From 9FT-COMBO-53-11 sp040900215 (lineage in GTDB: Bacteria; Patescibacteriota; WWE3; 9FT-COMBO-53-11), in contig JBBDZL010000025.1 in the NCBI GenBank assembly GCA_040900215.1, positions 1 through 11,890 on the forward strand: a stretch of DNA of 11,890 bases, read 5' to 3'. Shown one piece after another: positions 6,469 to 11,890 of this stretch (positions within the stretch are counted from its first letter, which is position 1; the number at the start of each line of letters is the position of its first letter). The notes beneath the pieces are model-generated. The model was not told where the DNA came from, did no database searches, and was given only the letters and a program-made list of their open reading frames with translations. The position numbers and the translations under genes are program-made.

Positions 6469-7871
6469 TTTCCCTCCTCAACCAACTCCCCCACCCGGAG
6501 GAGCAAATCCTCCGAAAACTTTGGCCCGATCAGCTGCACCCCGACCGGCAGCTTGCCATCGGTTCCCGCCGGCACCGCCAGCCCCGGCAAGCCGGCTAGG
6601 TTGGCCGGGATGGTGAAGATGTCCGAGAGGTACATCGAGAGCGGGTCCGACTTTTCCCCAATCTTGAAAGCAGTGGTCGGGGTGGTCGGCGCCAGGATCA
6701 CGTCCACCTTTTGAAAAGCGGTGGAGAAATCGCGGGCAATCAGCGTCCGGGCCTTGGCTGCTTGCAGGTAGTACTGATCGGCATAGCCGGAGGAAAGGGC
6801 GAAAGTCCCCAGAATGATCCGTCTCTTCGGCTCCGGCCCAAAGCCCTCCCCCCGCGACCGAAGATAGAGTTCCTGCAAATCCTTTGATCGGGCTTGGTAA
6901 CCAAATCGGATACCGTCGAAACGGGCCAGATTGGCAGAGGCCTCCGCCGGCGTGATCAGGTAGTAGACCGCCAAACCGTAGTCGGTGTGGGGCAGAGAGA
7001 TATCTTCGATCACTGCCCCGTTCTTCTCCAAATAATCCGCTACCTGCCGTACCCGATCGGCGACCGCTTTGTCCAACCCCGCCCCGAAGTATTCCTTCGG
7101 AATCCCGACTCGGAGCTCCTCAATCCTCTTACTCTCACTCTTACTCTGAACTGGCTTAACGGTGGTGGCGTCGGAAGGATCCTGGCCGCGGATCACTTCA
7201 AAGAGCAGGCGGGCGTCGGCCACCGTCCGGGCCAGCGGCCCAACTTGGTCCAGCGAAGAAGTTAAGGCAATAATTCCGTAGCGGGAAACGGCGCCGTAGG
7301 TCGGGCGCAGCCCCACTACCCCGCAGAAAGCCGCCGGCTGGCGAATTGATCCGCCGGTATCGGTTCCCAGCGCCGCCGGCGCCATCCGAGCGGCGACGGC
7401 CGCCGCTGAACCGCCGGAGGATCCGCCCGGGACCCGGGAGGGATCATGGGGATTCTTGGTTACCCCGTAAGCCGAGTTCTCGGTCGAAGAGCCCATCGCA
7501 AACTCGTCCATATTGGTCTTGCCCAAAACAAACGCCCCCTCGGCGAGCAGCCGCTCGACCACGGTTGCGTTGTAGGGAGGAAGATAGTCTTCGATGATCT
7601 TGGACCCGGCGGTGGTGCGCAAGCCCTTGGTCGAGATATTGTCCTTCAGCGCCAACGGCACGCCGAGGAGCTTCCCTTCCCCTCCCGGCCTCACGGCCTT
7701 CGCCGCCGCCAAGGCCTCCTTGGCAAAAACGGAGATGAAGGCGTTCAGCCGGGGCTCTTCCTTCTCAATCCGCTGAAGAAAAGCCTGCAGGACCTCGACC
7801 GGGCTGAATTTTTTGCTTTTTACCCCTTGGGCCAGCTGCTCCAGGGAGAGAATGGTCAGATCGTTGGTCAT
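6459..7871 (-). CDS. gatA: Asp/Glu-tRNA(Asn/Gln) amidotransferase subunit A
   Basis: GatA is the amidase-signature subunit that releases ammonia from glutamine for transfer to Glu-tRNA(Gln) or Asp-tRNA(Asn). The 470-residue protein has the Ser-cisSer-Lys triad: K76 (A-L-K-D-N-I), S151 (P-G-G-S-S-G-G-S) and nucleophile S175 (T-D-T-G-G-S-I-R-Q-P-A). The triad spacing of 75 and 24 residues equals that of well-studied GatA proteins. Length is near the usual 480. The start is ATG at 7871, next to a run of 100 Ns. The same 55 bases including this ATG recur at 7972-8026, where the ATG overlaps the gatC stop as ATGA. I therefore treat the gene as intact and the gap as an assembly artefact. A short 6-bp repeat encodes the S-K-S-E-S-K stretch. 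It overlaps the HEPN-like gene by 10 nt. Confidence 0.96.
   Translation of the reverse strand: MTNDLTILSLEQLAQGVKSKKFSPVEVLQAFLQRIEKEEPRLNAFISVFAKEALAAAKAVRPGGEGKLLGVPLALKDNISTKGLRTTAGSKIIEDYLPPYNATVVERLLAEGAFVLGKTNMDEFAMGSSTENSAYGVTKNPHDPSRVPGGSSGGSAAAVAARMAPAALGTDTGGSIRQPAAFCGVVGLRPTYGAVSRYGIIALTSSLDQVGPLARTVADARLLFEVIRGQDPSDATTVKPVQSKSESKRIEELRVGIPKEYFGAGLDKAVADRVRQVADYLEKNGAVIEDISLPHTDYGLAVYYLITPAEASANLARFDGIRFGYQARSKDLQELYLRSRGEGFGPEPKRRIILGTFALSSGYADQYYLQAAKARTLIARDFSTAFQKVDVILAPTTPTTAFKIGEKSDPLSMYLSDIFTIPANLAGLPGLAVPAGTDGKLPVGVQLIGPKFSEDLLLRVGELVEEGKWE
6473..6478 (-). promoter_or_regulatory. strong Shine-Dalgarno for HEPN-like gene
   Basis: AGGAGG on the minus strand, 4 nt before the ATG at 6468, lies inside the last codons of gatA. 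It is one of only two near-perfect SD sequences in the window, the other preceding lemA. It confirms the start and shows the gene is translated in its own right rather than being a spurious frame. Confidence 0.85.
7129..7146 (-). repeat. 6-bp tandem repeat inside gatA
   Basis: Plus-strand units TTACTC, TCACTC and TTACTC encode an alternating Ser/Lys/Glu stretch in a variable surface region of GatA, just before the conserved L-R-V-G-I-P-K-E-Y-F segment. The unit is a multiple of three, so length changes would be tolerated in frame. Confidence 0.6.
7817..7871. repeat. 55-bp exact direct repeat flanking the N gap, copy 1
   Basis: These 55 bases, the first 18 codons of gatA plus one base, recur without mismatch at 7972-8026 on the far side of the Ns. 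The offset is 155. The identity begins exactly at the edge of the second contig and ends exactly at the edge of the first, as expected when two contigs that share a k-mer overlap were scaffolded without being merged. Confidence 0.95.
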
Positions 7872-7971
7872 NNNNNNNNNNNNNNNNNNNNNNNNNNNNN
7901 NNNNNNNNNNNNNNNNNNNNNNNNNNNNNNNNNNNNNNNNNNNNNNNNNNNNNNNNNNNNNNNNNNNNNNN
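7872..7971. other. assembly gap of 100 Ns (probably false)
   Basis: A run of exactly 100 Ns, the usual placeholder for a gap of unknown size. Because the flanks are the same 55 bases, the true sequence most likely joins gatA directly to gatC with no missing bases. The copy-2 gatA start is out of frame with the gatA body across the Ns, which also argues that the gap length has no physical meaning. Confidence 0.95.
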
Positions 7972-8026
7972 TTTTTACCCCTTGGGCCAGCTGCTCCAGG
8001 GAGAGAATGGTCAGATCGTTGGTCAT
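7972..8026. repeat. 55-bp exact direct repeat flanking the N gap, copy 2
   Basis: Second copy of the gatA 5' end. Here the gatA ATG (8024-8026) overlaps the gatC stop (8023-8025) as ATGA, the normal coupled junction. It shows what the unbroken locus looks like. Confidence 0.95.
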
Positions 8027-8316
8027 AGGACTTTCGGGATCTCAAAGAACTTCCCCCGCCGGCGGGGGGCATTCGCCAACGCCTCTTCCGGCCCGAGCAC
8101 TCTCTCAGACTGGACCTCGTCCTCGCGGACGGCGTCGGTCAGGCCGGTAGTTTGGAAAGTTGGTTCGACTTTATCGAGATCGAGTTCACCGAGCTTCGCC
8201 ACGTGGGAAAGCACATCGGCCAGCTGCTGCGAAAACCGCTTTTTCTCCTGATCGGTGAGCTTTAGCCGGGCGAGCTGAGCGAGGTATTCAACATCAATTG
8301 CGGGAGTCTTCGGCAT
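8023..8316 (-). CDS. gatC: Asp/Glu-tRNA(Asn/Gln) amidotransferase subunit C
   Basis: GatC wraps around GatA and stabilises the GatA-GatB complex. The 97-residue protein has the family pattern: an N-terminal helix with V-E-Y-L-A-Q-L-A-R-L-K-L-T (9-21), a second helix F-S-Q-Q-L-A-D-V-L-S-H-V (28-39), the linker D-x-V-E-P-T-F, the L-R/V-R-E-D-E-V segment (about 63-68) and the C-terminal N-A-P-R-R-R-G-K-F-F-E-I-P-K-V-L (82-97). The stop overlaps the gatA start as ATGA. The ATG has no SD, but TAACTT sits 7 nt upstream, so an mRNA start at the gene is possible. The gene lies 27 nt after htpX. Confidence 0.96.
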   Translation of the reverse strand: MPKTPAIDVEYLAQLARLKLTDQEKKRFSQQLADVLSHVAKLGELDLDKVEPTFQTTGLTDAVREDEVQSERVLGPEEALANAPRRRGKFFEIPKVL

Positions 8317-8323
8317 CTTTTTA

Positions 8324-8329
8324 AAGTTA
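8324..8329 (-). promoter_or_regulatory. possible -10 box before gatC
   Basis: TAACTT on the minus strand fits TANNNT and ends 7 nt before the gatC ATG, the same spacing as the clpE-type gene. No matching -35 is seen in the end of htpX. If used, the gatC-gatA-HEPN-gatB mRNA would be leaderless at gatC. Confidence 0.35.
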
Positions 8330-8343
8330 GCACACTCACCCTT

Positions 8344-9225
8344 TTAAGCGGCGCGGAGGCGGCGGATCCGCTCTTCCACGGGAGGGTGGGTGGAAAAGAG
8401 ATTTACGAATAATCCGGTAGTGAGGGGGTTTTTGATGTAGAGGTGGGCGGTCGCTTCGGAGGTGTGGCGGAAGGGAGTCTTGTCGGCGGCGATCTTCTCC
8501 AGCGCCCGGGCCAACCCTTCCGGGTAGCGGGTCAGCAGGGCGCCGGAAGAATCGGCCAGGTACTCCCGCTGTCTTGAGATCGCCAGCTTGATCAGCTGGG
8601 CGATGATAGGTGAAAGGATCGCCAGGGCCAGTCCAATCAAAATCAAGATCCCGGCGCCGCTGCCCCGCCCGCCTCGGCGGGAACCGCCCCAGCGGGAACT
8701 GCGCAGAAAGATGTCCGCAATCATCACCAACGAGCCGGCCAAGACTGCCGCCAGCGTCATCGCCCGAATGTCGTAGTTCTGGATGTGGGAGAGCTCGTGG
8801 GCAATGACCCCCTCCAGTTCCTCGTTCTCCAAGTTCTCCAGCAGACCCCGGGTCACCGCCACTACCGAGTGATTCGGATCCCGGCCGGTCGCAAAGGCGT
8901 TCAGCGCCGGCTCCTCCATGATGTAGATCTTGGGCAGCGGCAGGCCGGCCCCGATGCAGAGATTCTCGATAATCCGGTAGAGGTAGGGGTTGTCTTTCTT
9001 CTCGATTGGCCTAGCGCCCGAGATCGCCAGAACGATATTGGCGGAAAAGAAATAGGAAATCAGCGAGTAAAAAACGGTGAAGACGAAGGCGATCACCGCC
9101 CCGGCATAAGCATCGCCGGAATAGGCTCCCAAAACATAGCCCAGGAAGATCACCACCAAAAAAGTGAAGAAGAACAGGAAAAACGTCCGCCTTCGGTTTT
9201 GCGCAATCTGCGAATACAAAGTCAT
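8344..9225 (-). CDS. htpX: M48 family zinc metalloprotease HtpX
   Basis: HtpX is an integral-membrane zinc protease that degrades damaged membrane proteins, with its active site on the cytoplasmic side. The 293-residue protein has two N-terminal membrane segments (about 14-33 and 39-68), the zinc motif H143-E144-L-S-H147 and the third ligand E221 in R-E-Y-L-A-D. Two more hydrophobic segments lie at about 156-174 and 191-215, separated by a Gly/Arg-rich cytoplasmic-type loop (178-190). The C-terminal S-T-H-P-P-V-E-E-R-I-R-R-L is also a family hallmark. The length is standard. It starts 6 nt after the lemA stop, and LemA-HtpX pairs recur across bacteria. An AGGG lies a few bases before the ATG. 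Confidence 0.97.
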   Translation of the reverse strand: MTLYSQIAQNRRRTFFLFFFTFLVVIFLGYVLGAYSGDAYAGAVIAFVFTVFYSLISYFFSANIVLAISGARPIEKKDNPYLYRIIENLCIGAGLPLPKIYIMEEPALNAFATGRDPNHSVVAVTRGLLENLENEELEGVIAHELSHIQNYDIRAMTLAAVLAGSLVMIADIFLRSSRWGGSRRGGRGSGAGILILIGLALAILSPIIAQLIKLAISRQREYLADSSGALLTRYPEGLARALEKIAADKTPFRHTSEATAHLYIKNPLTTGLFVNLFSTHPPVEERIRRLRAA

Positions 9226-9231
9226 CGAACC

Positions 9232-9783
9232 CTAGAATTTAACCTCCGGCTTCTCTTTTTCCTCGGCTCCGGCCTCGAAGAAATCGGCCGGCTTGAAGCC
9301 CAGCGCCGATGCCACCAGCACGTTCGGGAAGGACTTGATCGTAATGTTGAAGTCCCGGACATTGCCGTTGTAGAACTGGCGAGCGTAGGCGATCTTGTTT
9401 TCGGTGTCGGAAAGCTCGTCCTGCAGCTCCTTGAAGTTCACGGAAGCCTTCAGGTCGGGATAGTTCTCGGCTACGGCGAAGAGCGTTTTCAGCGCTCCGG
9501 CCAGCATGTTATCCGCCTCTTCGGAATCCTTGACGCTTTTCGCCCCCAGCATCGCCGCCCGGGCCTTGGTCACGTTCTCAAAGACTCCCTTCTCGTGCTT
9601 GGCATAGCCCTTGACGGTCTCCAGCAGGTTGGGGATCAGATCGATCCGGCGCTTGAGCTGGACGTCGATCTGGCTCCAGGCCTCCTCCACTCGGGTCTTA
9701 GCCCGCACCAGGGAGTTGTAGAGGAAGAAGAGAAAAAGACCAACGAGAACCAGAACCCCGATAATGATGTAAATTATTTCCAC
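9232..9783 (-). CDS. lemA: LemA family membrane protein
   Basis: A LemA-family protein of 183 residues with one N-terminal transmembrane helix (about 2-22) followed by a long helical bundle. Family motifs are clear: K-R-R-I-D-L-I-P-N-L-L-E-T-V-K-G-Y-A-x-H-E, A-V-A-E-N-Y-P-D-L-K-A, F-x-x-L-Q-D-E-L-x-x-T-E-N-K-I-A-Y-A-R-Q-F-Y-N and a F-P-N-V-L-V-A-x-x-x-G-F-K stretch. Its biochemical role is unknown; the constant neighbour HtpX suggests membrane quality control. I place the start at GTG 9783, not at the ATG 9846. A perfect SD AGGAGGTGA sits 7 nt before the GTG, and the longer version would add 21 non-conserved residues overlapping polX. The acidic C-terminal tail is variable in the family. Confidence 0.94.
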   Translation of the reverse strand: MEIIYIIIGVLVLVGLFLFFLYNSLVRAKTRVEEAWSQIDVQLKRRIDLIPNLLETVKGYAKHEKGVFENVTKARAAMLGAKSVKDSEEADNMLAGALKTLFAVAENYPDLKASVNFKELQDELSDTENKIAYARQFYNGNVRDFNITIKSFPNVLVASALGFKPADFFEAGAEEKEKPEVKF

Positions 9784-9790
9784 TAAGTAA

Positions 9791-9799
9791 TCACCTCCT
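9791..9799 (-). promoter_or_regulatory. Shine-Dalgarno for lemA inside the polX stop
   Basis: AGGAGGTGA on the minus strand includes the last Arg codon and the TGA stop of polX, and lies 7 nt before the lemA GTG. The match to the 16S rRNA 3' end is complete over nine bases. It decides the lemA start and implies coupled translation from polX. Confidence 0.85.
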
Positions 9800-11563
9800 A
9801 ACCTTAAGCAGTTTAGCAAAGACTTCGGATTCATGGGCGTTAACAATGTCGGATTTTTCGCACCAGCCCCGCCGGGCGACCGCCGCCCCGAAGCGCAGGT
9901 TTTGGAAGTGCTCGTGGCGGTGAGCGTCAGTCGAAATCAGGAATTTGATTCCCCGCTTTTTCGACGCCCGCACCAGGTCGTCCGGCAGGTCGAGGCGCGA
10001 GGGGTAAGAGTTGATCTCCAAGATTTTGCCCTGTTTCTCGGCCACCTCGAAAACATTCTCCCAGTCAACCTCGTAGGCCTCCCGCTCCCCCAGCAGCCGG
10101 CCGGTCGGGTGGCCCAAAACATTCACGTAGGGATTATCCAAGGCCGCCACCAGCCGCCGGGTCGTCAGCTCTTTCGGCTGGTCAAAGGAGGTGTGAATCG
10201 AACCGATTACGTATTCGTAGAGTTTGAGCAGTTCGTCCGGAAGAGCCATTTGGGCTTTCGCATCGATATTGACCTCGGCCCCGAAAAAGAGGGTGATCCT
10301 TCCCCGGAACTTCTTCCGCAGCGCCTCAATCTCCCTTTTTCTTTTGAGAATCTCCTCCCGCGCCCCCGCCGCTCCCCGGGTCACCGCCGAAGGAGCGTGG
10401 TCGGAGATCCCGAGGTACCGCCTTCCCAGCCGGATTGCCTCCTCAATCATTGATGCGGTGGTTTCCTCGCCGTCGGAGTGGGTGGTGTGGACGTGGACTT
10501 CACCCAAGATTTCTTCGTCTTTGACCAGCTGCGGTAAACCCCCGGGTTTACCCTGAGCTTGTCGAAGGGCCGCTTCGATCTCACCGGTATCCTCCCGCAG
10601 TTCCGGCGGAATCCAGGGCAGGTCCAGCAGCCGGTAGAACTCTTCTTCGGTAGGCGTCGGCAGATACTCCCCGACCGCTTTCCCTCCTTGGTACTTCTTA
10701 ACCCCGTACTCCGATAGCGATAATCCCTCGCTGTTAGCGATCTTACGGGTGTGGATGTTGTGGGACTTGGAACCGGTAAAATACTGCAGGAGAGCGCCGT
10801 AGCTCCGGGGATCGTGGACGCGGATATCAACTTGCCGTCCGGTTTTTAGGATCACCGTTGCCTTGGCCCCGCCCGCACCGACGACTCGGGCGATATCGGG
10901 GAGGGAGGTAAACGCCTGGACCACTTTCTGCGGTTCGGTGGTCGCCACGCCAATATCAATATCCCCTACGGTGGAAACCATCCGCCGCAATGATCCCAAC
11001 GGGTCGGCCCGGGTTACCCCTGGCAGCCGTTTGATCTGTTCAATCAGCTTCTCGGCGATCGAAAAAGCCACCGGCAGAAGAATCCTTTCTTTGTGCTGCT
11101 CCCGGCCCTCAATCGCTTTGAGAATTAGCTCCTGGCTCCGCCGGCCAAACCCTTCCATCTTCTCAATCTTTCCTTCCTTAACCGCTTGATGGAGCTGCTC
11201 CAGCGTTTTCAATTTAAGCTCCTTGGCCAAACGATAGGCGCGCTTCGGGCCGACGCCTTCCAGCCCGAAGATCGCAAACATCCCTTCGGGCAAGCTTTTT
11301 TTAACATCCGTAAAGTGCTTGACTTTCCCGGTACTAAAGTACTCGTCCAAGTGGGAGGAAATGCCCTTTCCCACGCCGGGAAGGTCACTCAAACGGCCTT
11401 CTTCCCAGAGATCTTTTACTTCCGATGTAGCGTGTTCGATTGAATCGGCGGCGGTGTCGTAGGCCCGGGTCTTGAATCGGTTTTCGTTTTTGACCTCATA
11501 AGCGGCCGCCACCTCCCGCAAAAGAAGGGCCAAAGCGGAGTTGGAAAGCTTGGTTGGTTCCAC
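9791..11563 (-). CDS. polX: DNA polymerase X with PHP phosphoesterase domain
   Basis: Bacterial PolX fills short gaps in base-excision repair and trims 3' ends. The 590-residue protein has helix-hairpin-helix DNA-binding segments (L-P-G-V-G-K-G at 61-67, L-E-G-V-G-P-K at 101-107). The polymerase core has G-S-L-R-R (189-193) and the metal ligands D201 and D203 (G-D-I-D-I-G) plus D246. The C-terminal PHP domain carries the metal ligands H357, H359, D364, H389, E430, H457, H485, D546 and H548. Length fits the family, but the linker between the domains (about 331-342, R-Q-A-Q-G-K-P-G-G) is encoded by a palindromic repeat. The start is GTG at 11563 with no SD; TAAATT lies 6 nt upstream. The stop supplies the lemA SD. 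Confidence 0.96.
   Translation of the reverse strand: MEPTKLSNSALALLLREVAAAYEVKNENRFKTRAYDTAADSIEHATSEVKDLWEEGRLSDLPGVGKGISSHLDEYFSTGKVKHFTDVKKSLPEGMFAIFGLEGVGPKRAYRLAKELKLKTLEQLHQAVKEGKIEKMEGFGRRSQELILKAIEGREQHKERILLPVAFSIAEKLIEQIKRLPGVTRADPLGSLRRMVSTVGDIDIGVATTEPQKVVQAFTSLPDIARVVGAGGAKATVILKTGRQVDIRVHDPRSYGALLQYFTGSKSHNIHTRKIANSEGLSLSEYGVKKYQGGKAVGEYLPTPTEEEFYRLLDLPWIPPELREDTGEIEAALRQAQGKPGGLPQLVKDEEILGEVHVHTTHSDGEETTASMIEEAIRLGRRYLGISDHAPSAVTRGAAGAREEILKRKREIEALRKKFRGRITLFFGAEVNIDAKAQMALPDELLKLYEYVIGSIHTSFDQPKELTTRRLVAALDNPYVNVLGHPTGRLLGEREAYEVDWENVFEVAEKQGKILEINSYPSRLDLPDDLVRASKKRGIKFLISTDAHRHEHFQNLRFGAAVARRGWCEKSDIVNAHESEVFAKLLKVRR
10533..10569. repeat. palindromic REP-like element inserted in polX
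   Basis: Two adjoining palindromic pieces. GGTAAACCC (10533-10541) and GGGTTTACC (10544-10552) form a 9-bp hairpin with a 2-nt centre. The imperfect palindrome CCCTGAGCTTGTCGAAGGG (10551-10569) follows. Its core, CCTGAGC...GTCGAAGG, recurs in variant form at 11735-11752 between the tRNAs. From memory, CTGAGCTTGTCGAAGG and CTGAGCGAAGTCGAAGG are repeats seen dispersed in many environmental bacterial genomes. The element keeps the polX frame. Confidence 0.75.
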
Positions 11564-11569
11564 GGAATA

Positions 11570-11575
11570 AATTTA
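11570..11575 (-). promoter_or_regulatory. possible -10 box before polX
   Basis: TAAATT on the minus strand ends 6 nt before the polX GTG start, which has no SD. No good -35 lies at 16-18 nt. It fits the leaderless pattern seen at the clpE-type gene and gatC and lies in the 44-nt space shared with the divergent tRNA-Asp promoter. Confidence 0.35.
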
Positions 11576-11586
11576 GCAGGTTGGAT

Positions 11587-11595
11587 TGATATAAT
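11587..11595 (+). promoter_or_regulatory. extended -10 promoter of tRNA-Asp
   Basis: TGATATAAT is a perfect extended -10 (TGn plus consensus TATAAT). The last T is 12 nt before the mature tRNA 5' end, so transcription would start about 6 nt ahead of the tRNA. No -35 is recognisable, as is common with extended -10 promoters. It faces away from polX. Confidence 0.7.
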
Positions 11596-11607
11596 GGTAA
11601 AGATCGT

Positions 11608-11686
11608 GGTCCCGTGGTGCAGTCTGGCCTAGCACGCTTCCTTGTCAAGGAAGAGATCACGGGTTCAAATCCCGTCGGGACCGCCA
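11608..11686 (+). tRNA. tRNA-Asp (anticodon GUC)
   Basis: A full cloverleaf. The acceptor stem is GGTCCCG with CGGGACC. The D arm is closed by GTGC/GCAC, with a rather large loop holding the GG pair. The anticodon stem CTTCC/GGAAG closes the loop TTGTCAA, with anticodon GTC at 11644-11646. The T arm is ACGGG-TTCAAAT-CCCGT. The discriminator is G (11683), the normal Asp identity base, and CCA is encoded at 11684-11686. Confidence 0.96.
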
Positions 11687-11754
11687 TTCGACTCGCTTCG
11701 CTCGCTCATGGTCTACGACCAGCGAGGAGAATGTCCTGAGCGAAGTCGAAGGAC
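11687..11754. repeat. composite palindromic repeat between tRNA-Asp and tRNA-Gly
   Basis: It begins directly after the tRNA-Asp CCA. The outer arms TTCGACT (11687-11693) plus CTTCGCTC (11696-11703) are complementary to GAGCGAAGTCGAA (11738-11750), with a small bulge. A nested hairpin TGGTC-TAC-GACCA lies at 11709-11721. A terminal GTCCT/AGGAC pair (11733-11737, 11750-11754) can form an alternative local hairpin. There is no U-tract, so it does not look like an intrinsic terminator. It shares its core with the element in polX. Confidence 0.7.
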
Positions 11755-11766
11755 GGATTGTTATCA

Positions 11767-11840
11767 GCGGGATTAGTTGAGCGGTTCAACGTTACCTTCC
11801 CAAGGTAGAAAGACGGGTTCGACTCCCGTATCCCGCTCCA
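11767..11840 (+). tRNA. tRNA-Gly (anticodon CCC)
   Basis: A full cloverleaf of 74 nt. The acceptor stem GCGGGAT/ATCCCGC is perfect. The anticodon stem TTACC/GGTAG closes the loop TTCCCAA, with anticodon CCC at 11799-11801. The T arm is ACGGG-TTCGACT-CCCGT. Discriminator U73 is the usual bacterial Gly base, and CCA is encoded at 11838-11840. It reads GGG codons only, so other Gly isoacceptors must exist elsewhere. No separate promoter is evident, and it may be co-transcribed with tRNA-Asp. Confidence 0.95.
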
Positions 11841-11844
11841 AAAC

Positions 11845-11890
11845 ATGCCTATCCTCGGCATCGACATCGGCGCCAGCAAAATCCACTACG
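11845..11890 (+). CDS. probable ROK-family sugar kinase, 5' end only
   Basis: Only 15 codons are in the window. The peptide I-L-G-I-D-I-G-A-S-K-I has the phosphate-1 loop of actin-fold (ASKHA) kinases, closest to the G-I-D-I-G-G-T-K-I start of ROK glucokinases and regulators. Substrate cannot be inferred. Other ASKHA proteins are possible. The ATG lies just 4 nt after the CCA of tRNA-Gly, leaving no room for an SD outside the tRNA. Either translation is leaderless after tRNA processing or the true start lies further downstream, beyond the window. Confidence 0.55.
   Translation, partial: MPILGIDIGASKIHY

Noticed and set aside
6459..8072. A longer GatA frame running through the Ns to 8072
   Set aside because: The extension passes through 100 unknown bases and then reads the duplicated gatA start and gatC in the wrong frame. 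It is produced by the scaffold gap.
8785..9786. A 333-codon plus-strand frame opposite htpX and lemA
   Set aside because: Antisense to two clearly conserved genes; composition is that of a shadow frame and no SD was seen.
9232..9846. lemA starting at ATG 9846
   Set aside because: The extra 21 residues overlap the polX C-terminus and are not LemA-like, while a perfect SD directs the GTG at 9783.
11496..11687. A 63-codon minus-strand frame across tRNA-Asp
   Set aside because: It is mostly the reverse complement of the tRNA plus the polX 5' end; such peptides are known spurious translations of tRNA genes.
11687..11754. Intrinsic terminator for tRNA-Asp
   Set aside because: The hairpins are not followed by a T-run. 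I saw no convincing intrinsic terminator anywhere in the window.
1..11890. CRISPR array, prophage, defence island or other accessory system
   Set aside because: No regularly spaced repeats, integrase, capsid, Cas or restriction genes. Apart from the uncharacterised HEPN-like gene, the content is core metabolism and information processing.

Overview
The window is a compact, mid-to-high-GC bacterial chromosomal segment of housekeeping genes. It uses the standard bacterial code: TGA is the stop of polX, gatC, polA, rplS and the HEPN-like gene, and no in-frame TGA is read as an amino acid. Genes are packed with overlaps of 1 to 44 nt and short spacers. DNA polymerase I lacks its 5'-3' exonuclease domain, ribosomal protein L19 is short, and a small protein carrying a D-A-H-K-x-R-N-x-x-x-H-D-P type motif sits in the gatCAB cluster. 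These traits resemble Candidate Phyla Radiation (Patescibacteria) genomes. That placement is inference from gene content, not a phylogenetic result. A 100-N gap flanked by an exact 55-bp duplication shows the source is a draft, probably metagenomic, short-read assembly.

Layout. Nearly everything from 11563 down to 1 reads on the minus strand, in the order polX, lemA, htpX, gatC, gatA, HEPN-like gene, gatB, polA, clpE-type ATPase, rplS, yraN, tRNA-Lys(UUU). On the plus strand, diverging from polX, are tRNA-Asp(GUC), tRNA-Gly(CCC) and the first 15 codons of a probable ROK-family sugar kinase. No stretch above 300 bases lacks a gene. The largest gene-poor piece is 11564-11844, which holds two tRNAs, a -10 element for each direction and a palindromic repeat.

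Functions. PolX (repair polymerase with PHP phosphoesterase) and the Klenow-like PolA serve DNA repair and replication. LemA and HtpX are a common membrane-protein pair linked to envelope quality control. GatC, GatA and GatB form the amidotransferase that makes Gln-tRNA(Gln) and/or Asn-tRNA(Asn). The zinc-finger Clp ATPase has a ClpP-docking VGF loop and acts in proteolysis. L19 is a ribosomal protein and YraN a nuclease-fold protein of unclear role. The short or overlapping junctions suggest one or a few long polycistronic transcripts with internal starts before gatC and clpE.

I see no new defence or mobile system. The points worth a second look are: a HEPN-like protein embedded between gatA and gatB, with an inverted repeat spanning its gene; a palindromic repeat inserted in frame in the interdomain linker of PolX, with a relative between the two tRNAs; a recurring TANNNT box 6-7 nt before SD-less start codons, suggesting leaderless mRNAs; and an assembly gap that is almost certainly false.
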